Source of the DNA: Arthrobacter saudimassiliensis | GTDB lineage: Bacteria > Actinomycetota > Actinomycetes > Actinomycetales > Micrococcaceae | Direction: 5' to 3' | DNA length: 64,000 nt | Assembly: GCA_900016675.1 (NCBI GenBank) | Contig: LN483070.1 | Location: forward strand, 1,240,001-1,304,000 | Shown: piece by piece, positions 51,076-60,374 of the stretch | Layout of the letters: every line of letters starts with the position of its first letter | Numbering within the stretch: the first letter of the stretch is position 1 | Program-made: the position numbers and the translations under genes | The notes under the pieces: generated by a model | The model's input: only the letters and a program-made list of their open reading frames with translations | Databases searched by the model: none | Told to the model about the DNA's origin: nothing

Positions 51076-52092
51076 GTGACGCTTCCCACTTTGTGGTTCA
51101 TCATCATCGCCTTCCTGTGGATGGGCTATCTCTTCCTGGAAGGCTTCGACCTTGGCGTCGGCATGCTCATGAAGCTCATGGCACGCAACGACAAGGACCG
51201 CCGGGTGATGCTCAACACCATCGGCCCGGTGTGGGACGGCAACGAGGTCTGGCTGGTCACCGCCGGCGCCATGACCTTCGCCGCCTTCCCGCTCTGGTAC
51301 GCCTCGCTGTTCTCGACCCTGTACCTGCCCCTGGTGCTGGTCCTGCTCGGACTGATCTTCCGGGCGGTTGCGGTCGAGTACCGCGGCAAGCACGACGACG
51401 ACCGGTGGCGCAGCCGCTGGGACTGGGCACTGTCCCTGGGCTCCTTCGTCTCCGCGTTCGGCGTGGGCGCCGCGCTGGCGCTGACCAGCACGGGCCTGCC
51501 GCTGAACGAGAACGGCGACCGGGTGGGCGGACCGTTCGCCTGGTTCAACGGGTGGGCGGTCATCGGCGGCCTGGCCGTGGTCGGCTTCGCCCTCGTGCAC
51601 GCCCTGGCGTTCCTCATGCTCAAGACCGACGGCGAGATCCGCCTGCGGGCCCGCCGCGCCCTGGTGCGCTGGCTTCCGCTGGGCATCGCGCCGATGGCCG
51701 TCTGGGCGGTGGGCGTCAACCTGGACAGCGGCAGCCTGGCCTCGCTGGTGCTGCTCGCCGTCGCGGTGGTGGCGGTCGCCATGGCCTGGGACTTCGCCCG
51801 GCGGGAACGTGAAGGGTTCGCCTTTGCCGCCCTGGGGACGTTCCTGGTGGCCGGCGCGGCGTCGATCTTCACCGCCATGTACCCCGTGGTGCTGCCCAGC
51901 AGCCTTGACGCCGCGTGGGACCTGACGGTCCAGAACGCCTCCTCCGGCTCCTACACCCTCACCGTGATCAGCTGGGTGTCGCTGCTCGGCCTGCCCATCG
52001 TGATCCTCTACCAGGGGTGGACCTACTGGGTGTTCCGCAAGCGCGTCTCCGCGGACTCCATCCCGGCGGCCCACACCTTCAGCGCCCAGTGA
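51076..52092 (+). CDS. cydB: Cytochrome bd oxidase subunit II
   Basis: 338 residues with eight to nine membrane helices. Family features include FLWMGYLFLEGFDLGVGM at the N-terminus and VWDGNEVWLVTAGAMTFAAFP. It stabilises the haem-bearing CydA. GTG start, 27 bp after cydA. The final TGA overlaps the GTG of cydDC by 4 bp (GTGA), so the three genes are one coupled operon. Confidence 0.96.
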   Translation: MTLPTLWFIIIAFLWMGYLFLEGFDLGVGMLMKLMARNDKDRRVMLNTIGPVWDGNEVWLVTAGAMTFAAFPLWYASLFSTLYLPLVLVLLGLIFRAVAVEYRGKHDDDRWRSRWDWALSLGSFVSAFGVGAALALTSTGLPLNENGDRVGGPFAWFNGWAVIGGLAVVGFALVHALAFLMLKTDGEIRLRARRALVRWLPLGIAPMAVWAVGVNLDSGSLASLVLLAVAVVAVAMAWDFARREREGFAFAALGTFLVAGAASIFTAMYPVVLPSSLDAAWDLTVQNASSGSYTLTVISWVSLLGLPIVILYQGWTYWVFRKRVSADSIPAAHTFSAQ

Positions 52093-55000
52093 AGCCGGTC
52101 CTGCCCGTCAGTGCCGCCAGCCGCCGCGCACTGTACCTGCTGGGCCTCGTGGCCGCGGTCAAGGCCGTGGGCCTGGTGCTCCTGGCCGGCGGCGCCGCCG
52201 AGGCGATCGCCGGCCTGGCCGCCGGCGGCGTCGACTGGGCGCACGCCCTCGGCACCGGCGCGGCGGGCGCCGTGCTGCGGTCGCTGGCCATGTGGGCGCA
52301 GGAATCGGTGTCCCAGCGCGCCGCCGTCGGCGTCAAGGACGAGCTGCGGGCCCGGCTCACGGACCGCATCCTGGCCGAGGGCGGGTCCGTGCCGGGCATG
52401 GGCAACGGCGCGCTGAGCGTCCTGCTCACCCGCGGGCTGGACGGCCTGGACACCTACTACTCCAAGTACCTGCCGGCCCTGGTCACCTGCGCCGTCGTGC
52501 CCGCCCTGGTGGGCCTGCGGATCCTGGCTGCGGACTGGGTCAGCGCCGTCGTCATCGTGCTCACCGTTCCGCTGGTGCCGGTGTTCATGATCCTGATCGG
52601 GCTGCACACCGGCGACCGCACCGCCAAGGCGATCGACGCCCTGCACCGCCTCTCCGACCACATGCTGGAACTGGTCCGCGGCCTGCCCGTACTGGTGGGC
52701 CTCGGCCGCGCCCGGGCGCAGGCCCGCGCCCTGCGCGACGTCGCCGACCAGTACCGGAAGACGACGCTGCAGACCCTGCGCGTGGCCTTCCTGTCCTCGC
52801 TGGCCCTGGAGCTGATCTCGACCATCTCGGTGGCCGTGGTGGCCGTCTTCATCGGCATCCGGCTGGTCAACGGCGACATGTCCCTCGAGCTGGGCCTGCT
52901 GGCCCTCATCCTGGCCCCCGAGTGCTACCAGCCGCTGCGCGACCTCGGCACGGCCCACCACGCCAGCGAGGACGGACTGGAGGCGCTGCGGCGCACCGAC
53001 GAGGTCCTGGCGGCGCCGGCCGCCACGCCGCTGGTGCCCGCCTCCGGCGCCGGACCCGCCGCCGCCCCCCGGGACCTCACGGTCAGCGGACTGACCGTCC
53101 GCTATCCCGCCCGGGAGGGCGCCGTGGTCCAGGACCTCGGCTTCACGGTCCCCGCCGGCCGCATCGCCGCGCTCACCGGCCCCAGCGGCACCGGCAAGAC
53201 CACCGTGCTCGAGGTCCTGGCCGGCCTGCGCCGGGCCGTACCCGCCGGGGAGCCCGGCGCTGCGCCCGCTTCGTCCGACGGCACCTCCGTCATCACCGGC
53301 ACCGTGACCGGCGCGTCCGCGGCCACCACCGCCTGGATTCCGCAGCATCCGGTGCTCGTCGAGGACACCGTGGCCGCCGAAATCGCCCTCTACGCCGGCG
53401 CCGCCACAGCCGAAGCCGGACGTGCAGCCGCCGCCCAGGCGCTGGCCGACATCGACGCCGGCCACCTGATCGACGCCGCCACCGGAGACCTCAGCCCCGG
53501 CGAACAGCGCCGCGTGGCGGTGGCCCGCGCCCTGGCCCGGCTGGCGCACCGGCCGGAGGTTGCCCTGCTGCTGGCCGACGAACCCACCGCCCACCTCGAC
53601 GCCGCCAGCGCCCGCTCCGTCATCGCGGCCCTGCAGCGGCTGCGGGGGAGGGCCACGGTGCTGCTCGTGGCCCACGACGCGGCCACCGCCGCCGCGGCGG
53701 ACCTGCATATCCCGGTGCATCCGGGCGCCGCAGCGCCGGAGGTCTCCATCGTCGACCCGGCCGAAACGGTCGCCGCCTACACGGCGGCCAGCGCGGCGAC
53801 GGACATCGTCGAGGTCCCGGAGCAGGCCCCGGCCCGGCAGCCGTTCCGGCTCAACCTGCTGGTCCTGCGGCCGTGGAGCCCGCAGTTCCTGCTGGCCCTG
53901 TTCCTGGGCACGGGAGCCACGCTCTTCGCGGTCGCGCTGTCCTCGCTCTCCGGCTGGCTCATCGTCCGGGCCAGCGAACAGCCGCCGATCCTCTACCTGC
54001 TCACCGCCATCGTCGGCGTCCGCTTCTTCGGCATCGGCCGGGCCGTCCTGCGCTACCGCGAACGGCTGCACCTGCACGACGCCGTCTTCCGCGCCACCAA
54101 CGCCCTGCGGATCCGGCTCTGGAACGGACTGCTGGAGCGCCCGGCCGGCTGGCGGCGCCTGGCCCGCGGCGGCGGCGCCCTGGAACGCCTGGTCGGCGAC
54201 GTCGACGAGCTGCGCGACATCGCACCGCGGGTGGTCTTCGCCCCGATGACCGGCCTGCTGACCGCGGCGGTTGCCTGCCTCGTCACCGGGATCCTGATGC
54301 CGTCGGCCCTGCCCGGGGTCCTGCTGCTCTGCCTGTTCGGGCTGGTCCTCTCCCCGCTGCTTGCGCTGGCCGCGGACGCCGCCGCCCGGGCCCGGACCGT
54401 GCGCCTGCAGTCCTCCGCCATGGCCGCGATGGCCCGACTGCTCGCGGCCGCTCCCGACCTGGAAGCCAACGGCTCCGCCGGCCCGGTGCTGGCCCGGCAG
54501 CGCGCGCTCGAGGCGCAGGCCTCCGCCGCCGTGCGCCGCAGCGCCTGGGCCGAAGGGCTGGCCAACGCCCTCACCGCGCTGGCCTGCGCCGCCTCCGCCC
54601 TCTGGGCCTGCCTGCACACCGGCGGCACCGCGCCGTCGATCGCAGCGGTCATCATCCTCATGCAGCTGGCCCTGATCGAACCCTTCGTGGCCGTCAACGG
54701 CTCCATCCAGCAGCTCAGCGCCTGGCGCACCCTGGGGGACCGGGTACTGCCCGACCTGGGCAGCGCCGACGTCGACGATCCGCTGTCGACCCGGGACGGC
54801 GGCACCGCCGACGCCGAGTCCCATGCGGCAGCCGAAGGCCAGCCGGTCCGCACCCTGGAGCTCGCCGGCATCGGCTACCGCTACCCGGGCGCACCGGCAC
54901 CCACCCTGCAGGGCATCGACCTGACCCTGGAGCGTGGGGACTGGCTGGCCGTCACAGGGCCCTCCGGCAGCGGAAAGTCGACGCTGCTGGGCGTCCTGCT

Positions 55001-55532
55001 CGGCTTCCTGACGCCGGAGGAAGGGCGGATCCTGATCAACGGCGGCCCCGCCGACGATCTGCCCCCGGCGGCCCGCCGGATGGCCTGGTGCCCCCAGGAG
55101 GCCCACCTCTTCGACTCCACGCTGCGCGGCAACCTGCTGCTGGCACGCGACCGCGGGCACGCCCCCACGGAGCCGGAGCTGGAGCAGGCGCTGCAGGCAG
55201 TGGGCCTCGGCCCACTGCTCGAGCGGCTGCCCGAAGGGCTCGACACCCGGGTGGGCGCCGGCGGCCACTTCCTCTCCGGCGGCCAGCGGCAGCGCGTCGC
55301 GGTGGCCCGCGCGCTGCTCACGGACGCCGACGTCGTACTGCTGGACGAACCGACCGCGCATCTCGATGCCGACGCCGGCCGGCAGCTGATGGCCGACCTG
55401 CGCAGCGGCCTGGCCGGGCGGACCGTCGTCATGGTCACCCACAACCCGGACGACGCGGCCTGGTGTGAGCGTCGAATGCACCTGGAGCACGGCCGAATGG
55501 AGCCCCCGGCGGAGGTTCTGGCTACGCTGTAG
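52089..55532 (+). CDS. cydDC: Fused thiol-reductant ABC exporter CydDC
   Basis: 1147 residues containing two complete exporter halves. The first has membrane domain about 1-315 and an ATPase with Walker A GPSGTGKTT (K370), signature LSPGEQRRVAVARAL and Walker B LLLADEPTAHLD. The second has membrane domain about 600-870 and ATPase with GPSGSGKST (K963), signature LSGGQRQRVAVARAL and VVLLDEPTAHLD. CydDC exports cysteine/glutathione-type reductants and is needed to assemble cytochrome bd. The start at 52089 is set by the overlap with cydB. Many actinobacteria have the fused form. Confidence 0.94.
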   Translation: MKPVLPVSAASRRALYLLGLVAAVKAVGLVLLAGGAAEAIAGLAAGGVDWAHALGTGAAGAVLRSLAMWAQESVSQRAAVGVKDELRARLTDRILAEGGSVPGMGNGALSVLLTRGLDGLDTYYSKYLPALVTCAVVPALVGLRILAADWVSAVVIVLTVPLVPVFMILIGLHTGDRTAKAIDALHRLSDHMLELVRGLPVLVGLGRARAQARALRDVADQYRKTTLQTLRVAFLSSLALELISTISVAVVAVFIGIRLVNGDMSLELGLLALILAPECYQPLRDLGTAHHASEDGLEALRRTDEVLAAPAATPLVPASGAGPAAAPRDLTVSGLTVRYPAREGAVVQDLGFTVPAGRIAALTGPSGTGKTTVLEVLAGLRRAVPAGEPGAAPASSDGTSVITGTVTGASAATTAWIPQHPVLVEDTVAAEIALYAGAATAEAGRAAAAQALADIDAGHLIDAATGDLSPGEQRRVAVARALARLAHRPEVALLLADEPTAHLDAASARSVIAALQRLRGRATVLLVAHDAATAAAADLHIPVHPGAAAPEVSIVDPAETVAAYTAASAATDIVEVPEQAPARQPFRLNLLVLRPWSPQFLLALFLGTGATLFAVALSSLSGWLIVRASEQPPILYLLTAIVGVRFFGIGRAVLRYRERLHLHDAVFRATNALRIRLWNGLLERPAGWRRLARGGGALERLVGDVDELRDIAPRVVFAPMTGLLTAAVACLVTGILMPSALPGVLLLCLFGLVLSPLLALAADAAARARTVRLQSSAMAAMARLLAAAPDLEANGSAGPVLARQRALEAQASAAVRRSAWAEGLANALTALACAASALWACLHTGGTAPSIAAVIILMQLALIEPFVAVNGSIQQLSAWRTLGDRVLPDLGSADVDDPLSTRDGGTADAESHAAAEGQPVRTLELAGIGYRYPGAPAPTLQGIDLTLERGDWLAVTGPSGSGKSTLLGVLLGFLTPEEGRILINGGPADDLPPAARRMAWCPQEAHLFDSTLRGNLLLARDRGHAPTEPELEQALQAVGLGPLLERLPEGLDTRVGAGGHFLSGGQRQRVAVARALLTDADVVLLDEPTAHLDADAGRQLMADLRSGLAGRTVVMVTHNPDDAAWCERRMHLEHGRMEPPAEVLATL
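55523..55528 (+). promoter_or_regulatory. -10 hexamer TACGCT, leaderless GNAT gene
   Basis: TACGCT ends 6 nt before the ATG at 55535 and lies inside the 3' end of cydDC. A GTAGGA stretch fills the gap and is too close to act as a normal ribosome-binding site. Confidence 0.45.
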
Positions 55533-55534
55533 GA

Positions 55535-56524
55535 ATGACGGCACCCATCGACCCCCGCCGCCCCGGCCCGGAGACCGGCCTGCGCTGGCGCGCCCTTGAA
55601 CCCGCCGACGTCCCGGCCTGGCACGCGCTGCTGCAGCGCATGGCGGCGGTCGACCGTCCGCCGTGGACCGACACCACGGCGGACCTCGAACACGCACTGG
55701 CCAACAGCAGCAACGACCCCGCGCGGGACACGCTGGCAGGCTTCGACCGGACCGGCACCCTGCGGGCGTTCGGCCGGGTGGCGCTGAACCGCGGGTCCGA
55801 AACGGCCGACGGATTCGGCGGCGTGGACCCCGAGCTGCGCGGCCGGGGGATCGGCCGGGAGGTGCTGCGCTGGCAGCTGGAGCGCGCCCGGCAGCGCCTG
55901 CACGGCCCCGGCCACCGCCGGCCCGTGCTGCGCGTCTACGCCGAGGAGGCCAACGCCGGACACGTCGGGCTGCTGGCCGCCGCCGGAGGAACAGTGTCCC
56001 GGTACTTCACCGAAATGACCCGGCCGCTGGACGCCGCGCCGCCCGAGGCGCCGCTGCCGCAGGGGATGAGCTTCGCGACCTTCAGCAACCGGCTCTCCGA
56101 ACCCATCCGGCAGGCGCACAACGAGGCTTTCCGGGACCACTGGGGCAGCGAACCGCGGGACCTGGAGCGCTGGAAGTTCACCACCACGCACCCGCACTTC
56201 CGGCGGGACTGGAGCTTCGCCGTCATCGACGGCGAGGGGCAGGTCGCCGGCTACCACCTGGCCAGCTACGACCCGGAATGCGAACGGATCCACGGACACA
56301 CCGAGGGCTACACCGAACTGCTCGGCGTGCGCCGCGGCTGGCGCGGCCAGGGCCTGGCGCCCGCCATGCTGGCAGAGGCCATGCGGCGCTACGCCGCGTC
56401 GCAGATGCAGAAGGCGGCACTGGCCGTGGATACGGAAAACCCCTCAGGCGCCCTGGCCCTGTACGAGAACCTCGGCTACCGGCCCACGCACCGCGAGGTG
56501 GTGTTCGACTTCCCGCTGCGCTGA
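55535..56524 (+). CDS. Two-domain GNAT family N-acetyltransferase
   Basis: 329 residues made of two GNAT folds. The first (about 8-160) has GGVDPELRGRGIGREVLRW, the acetyl-CoA P-loop R-G-R-G-I-G. The second (about 175-329) has LLGVRRGWRGQGLAPAMLAEAM and VDTENPSGALALYENLGYRPTHRE. The substrate is unknown; this tandem layout occurs in actinobacterial enzymes related to mycothiol synthase (MshD), but I cannot decide between those and other GNAT pairs. It starts 2 bp after the cydDC stop and ends 18 bp from the convergent DtxR gene. Confidence 0.85.
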   Translation: MTAPIDPRRPGPETGLRWRALEPADVPAWHALLQRMAAVDRPPWTDTTADLEHALANSSNDPARDTLAGFDRTGTLRAFGRVALNRGSETADGFGGVDPELRGRGIGREVLRWQLERARQRLHGPGHRRPVLRVYAEEANAGHVGLLAAAGGTVSRYFTEMTRPLDAAPPEAPLPQGMSFATFSNRLSEPIRQAHNEAFRDHWGSEPRDLERWKFTTTHPHFRRDWSFAVIDGEGQVAGYHLASYDPECERIHGHTEGYTELLGVRRGWRGQGLAPAMLAEAMRRYAASQMQKAALAVDTENPSGALALYENLGYRPTHREVVFDFPLR

Positions 56525-56542
56525 GAAAGCCGCCGACAGCGG

Positions 56543-57235
56543 TCAGTCGACGGCGGCCGGATCCGCGGCGCGCGGAACCACCCAGATGGCTTCGGCCGCG
56601 GGCAGGCCCAGGTCGAGCCGCTTCCCGGCCGCCAGCAGGGTCACCGTTCCCGCGTAGGCCTGCCGCTCCAGCACCTCAAGCCCCACATCCAGGTTCAGGC
56701 CCAGCCCGGCCAGGTAGCGCAGCAGCTGGGGGTCGGTGTCCGAAACACGTGCCACCTGCACCTGCTCGCCCGGTTCGCAGCGGCTGAGCCTGCGGGCGTC
56801 CAGGGGCGGAAAGCTGCCGTCGCGGCCCGGGATGGGGTCGCCGTGCGGATCCCGCAGCGGATGGCCGAGACGTTCGGCCAGCGCGTCGACCATCTTGTCG
56901 GAGACGGCGTGTTCGAGCTGCTCCGCCTCGTCATGCACCTCGTCCCACCCGTAGCCGAGGTATTCCACCAGGAACGTCTCGATGAGCCGGTGCCGACGGA
57001 CCATGGCGACGGCCGCCCGGTGCCCGGCCTCGGTGAGCGCAATGGAGCCGTAGCGGGCGTGCTGCAGCAGGCCCTGCCGGGTCAGGCGCTTCACCGCCTC
57101 GGACACCGAGGACGGGGAGAAGCCCATATGGGCGGACAGGGCCGAGATGGTCACCGGCGCACTGGTCCACTCCTGCGCTGTCCAGATGACCTTCAGGTAG
57201 TCCTCAGCGGCGGCTGAAAGCTGGATATCGGGCAC
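56543..57235 (-). CDS. DtxR-family metal-dependent regulator (IdeR/MntR-like)
   Basis: 230 residues. An N-terminal helix-turn-helix (about 10-65; AEDYLKVIW, VSEAVKRLTRQGL) is followed by the dimerisation and metal domain (70-140; HRLIETFLVEYLGYGWDEVHDEAE, HAVSDKMVDALAERLGHP) and a C-terminal SH3-like FeoA domain (155-230). It represses uptake genes when Fe2+ or Mn2+ is bound; which metal is not clear from sequence. GTG start with TATGGT 6 nt upstream. It faces away from csoR across a 141-bp gap. Confidence 0.92.
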   Translation of the reverse strand: MPDIQLSAAAEDYLKVIWTAQEWTSAPVTISALSAHMGFSPSSVSEAVKRLTRQGLLQHARYGSIALTEAGHRAAVAMVRRHRLIETFLVEYLGYGWDEVHDEAEQLEHAVSDKMVDALAERLGHPLRDPHGDPIPGRDGSFPPLDARRLSRCEPGEQVQVARVSDTDPQLLRYLAGLGLNLDVGLEVLERQAYAGTVTLLAAGKRLDLGLPAAEAIWVVPRAADPAAVD

Positions 57236-57241
57236 CCGTCC

Positions 57242-57247
57242 ACCATA
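57242..57247 (-). promoter_or_regulatory. -10 hexamer TATGGT, leaderless DtxR-family gene
   Basis: On the minus strand TATGGT ends 6 nt before the GTG at 57235. Confidence 0.5.
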
Positions 57248-57288
57248 CGCCAGAGCCTGCGGAGCCTGTCGGAGGCGGGCCGGGTGGA

Positions 57289-57329
57289 TACCCCTAGGGG
57301 GTACTTGACGTATACCCGTGGGGGGTATA
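57289..57329 (+). promoter_or_regulatory. Two CsoR boxes and csoR-copZ-copA promoter
   Basis: TACCCCTAGGGGGTA (57289-57303) and TATACCCGTGGGGGGTATA (57311-57329) are two copies of the G-run-flanked TACCC/GGGTA operator recognised by CsoR. Between them is TTGACG (57305-57310), and TAGGTT (57328-57333) follows after 17 bp, so the second box fills the promoter spacer. The start near 57340 leaves a 37-nt leader to the csoR ATG. Confidence 0.88.
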
Positions 57330-57376
57330 GGTTAGCGCTGTTGACCCCGACAGCCGATCTCACCGAGGAGCCCGCC

Positions 57377-57718
57377 ATGGACACCGATCTGCAGCCCGAC
57401 GCCCCGGCCGGCACCACCGGGCACGGCTACGGCTACTCCGAGGACAAAGAGGCCTATCTGCGGCGCCTGCGCCGCATCGAGGGGCAGGTCCGCGGCATCG
57501 CGCGGATGGTCGAGGAGGACAAATACTGCATCGACATCCTCACGCAGGTCGCAGCCATCAACAAGGCGCTGCATGCGGTGAGCCTGGGCCTGGTCCGCGA
57601 CCATATGTCGCACTGCGTGGTGGGGGCCGCCGAGCAGGCGCAGGCCACCGGCGACCGCACCGTCGTCCAGGAGAAGGTCCAGGAAGCCGCCGACGCCATC
57701 GGCCGCCTGCTGCGCTGA
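57377..57718 (+). CDS. csoR: Copper-sensing repressor CsoR
   Basis: A 113-residue four-helix regulator. The Cu(I) ligands have the expected spacing: C51, H76 and C80 (YCIDIL; DHMSHC), 25 and 4 residues apart as in M. tuberculosis CsoR. RRLRRIEGQVRGIARMV is the conserved helix 1. The ATG at 57377 is the only start downstream of the promoter and CsoR boxes; the longer frame to 57284 begins upstream of them. Derepression by copper would switch on copZ and copA, which follow on the same strand. Confidence 0.95.
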   Translation: MDTDLQPDAPAGTTGHGYGYSEDKEAYLRRLRRIEGQVRGIARMVEEDKYCIDILTQVAAINKALHAVSLGLVRDHMSHCVVGAAEQAQATGDRTVVQEKVQEAADAIGRLLR

Positions 57719-57775
57719 ACGCGCCGCGCCTCACCGAACCAGTCCAACCCCGTGATCCAACCGAAAGGCAGCACC

Positions 57776-57994
57776 ATGGAAACCGTTCTCAACATCACCG
57801 GCATGACCTGCGGCCACTGCGTCTCCTCCGTCACCGAGGAGCTCACCGCAGTGCCCGGCGTCGAAGGGGTGGATGTCACCCTCAACAGCGGGCAGGCCTC
57901 CGCCGCCGTCGTCCGCCATGATCCCAACGTCACCCGGCAGCAGCTGAGCGAGGCCGTCGCCGAAGCCGGGTACACCGTCGTCGCCGGCTCCTGA
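57776..57994 (+). CDS. copZ: Copper chaperone CopZ (HMA domain)
   Basis: A 72-residue single heavy-metal-associated domain with the Cu(I) site MTCGHC (C12, C15). GAAAGG lies 7 bp before the ATG. It is 57 bp after csoR and 33 bp before copA, and is expected to hand copper to the CopA N-terminal domain or, when excess, to CsoR. Confidence 0.94.
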   Translation: METVLNITGMTCGHCVSSVTEELTAVPGVEGVDVTLNSGQASAAVVRHDPNVTRQQLSEAVAEAGYTVVAGS

Positions 57995-58027
57995 GCCCGG
58001 CGCTCCGCCCCGAAAGGAGGGGTTCCG

Positions 58028-60331
58028 ATGACCACCGAAGAACTGTTGAACCAACGTCCCGCCCGGGTCCTGGAACTGGACATCGAGGGTATGACCTGCG
58101 CCTCCTGCGTGGGGCGGGTGGAGCGCAAACTGGGCCGGATCGAGGGCGTCTCCGCCACCGTGAACCTGCCGCTGGAGTCCGCGGTGGTGCAGGCCCCCGA
58201 CCACGTGACCGATGAGCAGGTCGTCGAGGCGGTCAACTCCGCCGGCTACCGCGCCCGCCTCCGGCGGCCCGCACCCGCACCGCACGCCCACGACGCGGGG
58301 GAGACGGACCATGACGGGCACGCCGGGGCAGGACCCGCGCACGAGGACCACATGGCCCACGGCGGCACCGCCGCCGACCTGCGACCCCGGCTGATCACCG
58401 CCGCCGTGCTGTCCCTGCCGGTGCTGCTGATCAGCATGGTGCCGGCGCTGCAGTTCCCGCAGTGGGGCTGGGCGGTGGCCGCCCTGGCCACTCCCGTGGT
58501 GACGTGGGCGGCCTGGCCCTTCCACCGTGCCGCCGCCGTCAACGCCCGGCACGGGGCGTCCACCATGGACACGCTGGTATCCATCGGAGTGAGCGCGGCC
58601 TACCTCTTCTCACTGACCGAACTGCTGCTCAACCCCGCAGCAACCGCCGATCCCGGCATGGACGGGATGGGCGACGGCGTGGAGCTCTACTTCGAAGTGG
58701 CCGCCGTCGTCGTCACGTTCCTCCTGCTGGGACGCTGGCTGGAGGCAGGCGCCAAGGCGCGCGCCTCCTCGGCCCTGCGCGCCCTGCTCAGCCTCGGCGC
58801 CCGTGAGGCGGCGGTGCTGCGCGACGGCCGCGAGCTCATGGTGCCCGCCGAACGCCTGGCGGTGGGCGACGTGTTCGTCGTCCGCCCCGGCGAGAAGGTG
58901 GCAACCGACGGGATCGTGCTCGAGGGCCGGTCCGCCGTCGACGCGTCACTGCTGACCGGCGAGAGCGTACCGGTCGAGACCGGCCCCGGAGACACCGTCA
59001 CCGGCGCCACCCTGAACACCTCCGGGCGCCTGATCGTGGAAGCCACCCGCGTGGGCTCGGAGACCACGCTGGCCCAGATGGGGCGCCTGGTCAGCCAGGC
59101 GCAGTCCGGCAAGGCCCCGATCGCCCGCCTCGCGGACCGGATCAGCGCCGTGTTCGTCCCCGTGGTCCTGGGCATCGCCGTGGCGACCTTCGCGCTCTGG
59201 ATGCTGTTCAGCGGCGACCTGCAGGCGGCCTTTACCGCCGCCGTGGCCGTCCTCGTCATCGCCTGCCCATGCGCCCTGGGGCTGGCCACGCCCGTGGGCC
59301 TGCTGACCGGCACCGGCCGCGGCGCCCAGCTGGGGATCCTGATCAAGGGCCCGCAGGTCCTGGAAGACACCCGGACCGTGGACACGATCGTGCTGGACAA
59401 GACCGGAACGGTCACCACCGGGCGGCTCTCCCTGGCCCACGTGCGGGCCTTCGACGGCCGGGACCTCGACGACGACGTCCTGCTGCGGCTCGCCGCGGCG
59501 GTCGAGGCCGCCAGCGAACACCCCATCGCCCGGGCCATCGCCGAAGCCGCCCCGCAGCCCGCCCCGGTCACGGGATTCGAATCCGCTCCGGGCGGCGGCG
59601 TCCGCGGCACGGTCGAGGGCCGCGCCGTGGTGGTCGGCCGGACCGGCTGGCTGGAGGAAAACGGCATCGACCTGGACGAGGCGGCCCGCGCCGCGCTGCT
59701 GCGCGAGCAGGAGGCCGGGAACACGGCGGTGCTCATCGCCGTCGAGGGCCGGGCCGCAGGCATCCTCAGCCTGCAGGACACGATCAAGGACAGCTCCGCC
59801 GCGGCGGTCGCCCGGTTCCGGGAACTGGGCCTGCGCCCGGTGCTGCTGACCGGCGACAACGCCGCCGTCGCGGCCAAGGTCGCCGCCGCCGTGGGCATCA
59901 CCGATGTGCACGCCGACGTGCTGCCCAGCCGCAAGGTGGAGGTGGTCCGCGAGCTGCAGGCCGGGGGTGCGACCGTGGCCATGGCCGGCGACGGGGTGAA
60001 CGATGCCGCCGCCCTGGCACAGGCCGATCTGGGCATCGCCATGGGATCGGGTACCGACGTCGCCATCGAAGCCGCCGACCTGACCGTGATGGGGTCGGAC
60101 CTGTTCCAGGTGGCCGGCGCCATCGAACTGTCCCGCAGGACCCTGGCCACCATCAAGACCAACCTGTTCTGGGCCTTCTTCTACAACGCGGTCGGCATCC
60201 CGGTGGCCGCACTCGGGCTGCTCAATCCGATGATCGCCGGCGCCGCCATGGCTGCCTCCTCGGTCCTGGTCGTGGCCAACTCGCTGCGCCTGCGCCGGTT
60301 CACGCCCCGGGGGGCCGCCGCCGGCCGGTGA
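58028..60331 (+). CDS. copA: Cu(I)-exporting P-type ATPase CopA
   Basis: 767 residues. An N-terminal HMA domain has MTCASC (C24, C27). A His/Asp-rich linker (about 85-120, with HAHDAGETDHDGHAG) precedes eight membrane helices. The transport site CPC is at 413-415, the phosphorylated Asp is D457 in DKTGT, and GDGVND is the hinge. Helix 7-8 motifs FFYNAVGIP and MAASSVLVVANSLRL are the Cu(I) PIB-1 signature. AAAGGAGG precedes the ATG. It is the end gene of csoR-copZ-copA. Confidence 0.96.
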   Translation: MTTEELLNQRPARVLELDIEGMTCASCVGRVERKLGRIEGVSATVNLPLESAVVQAPDHVTDEQVVEAVNSAGYRARLRRPAPAPHAHDAGETDHDGHAGAGPAHEDHMAHGGTAADLRPRLITAAVLSLPVLLISMVPALQFPQWGWAVAALATPVVTWAAWPFHRAAAVNARHGASTMDTLVSIGVSAAYLFSLTELLLNPAATADPGMDGMGDGVELYFEVAAVVVTFLLLGRWLEAGAKARASSALRALLSLGAREAAVLRDGRELMVPAERLAVGDVFVVRPGEKVATDGIVLEGRSAVDASLLTGESVPVETGPGDTVTGATLNTSGRLIVEATRVGSETTLAQMGRLVSQAQSGKAPIARLADRISAVFVPVVLGIAVATFALWMLFSGDLQAAFTAAVAVLVIACPCALGLATPVGLLTGTGRGAQLGILIKGPQVLEDTRTVDTIVLDKTGTVTTGRLSLAHVRAFDGRDLDDDVLLRLAAAVEAASEHPIARAIAEAAPQPAPVTGFESAPGGGVRGTVEGRAVVVGRTGWLEENGIDLDEAARAALLREQEAGNTAVLIAVEGRAAGILSLQDTIKDSSAAAVARFRELGLRPVLLTGDNAAVAAKVAAAVGITDVHADVLPSRKVEVVRELQAGGATVAMAGDGVNDAAALAQADLGIAMGSGTDVAIEAADLTVMGSDLFQVAGAIELSRRTLATIKTNLFWAFFYNAVGIPVAALGLLNPMIAGAAMAASSVLVVANSLRLRRFTPRGAAAGR

Positions 60332-60374
60332 CCGCCGGGACAGCGTAGGGCTGAGCCACGGGCCGAAAGACGAC

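Noticed and set aside
52023-55697. A 1224-codon open frame antisense to cydDC
   Set aside because: Same artefact of high GC content; no recognisable domain, and the plus strand encodes a clear two-module ABC exporter.
57284-57376. csoR starting at 57284
   Set aside because: The extra codons lie upstream of the -10 and within the CsoR boxes, so they cannot be in the mRNA made from that promoter.
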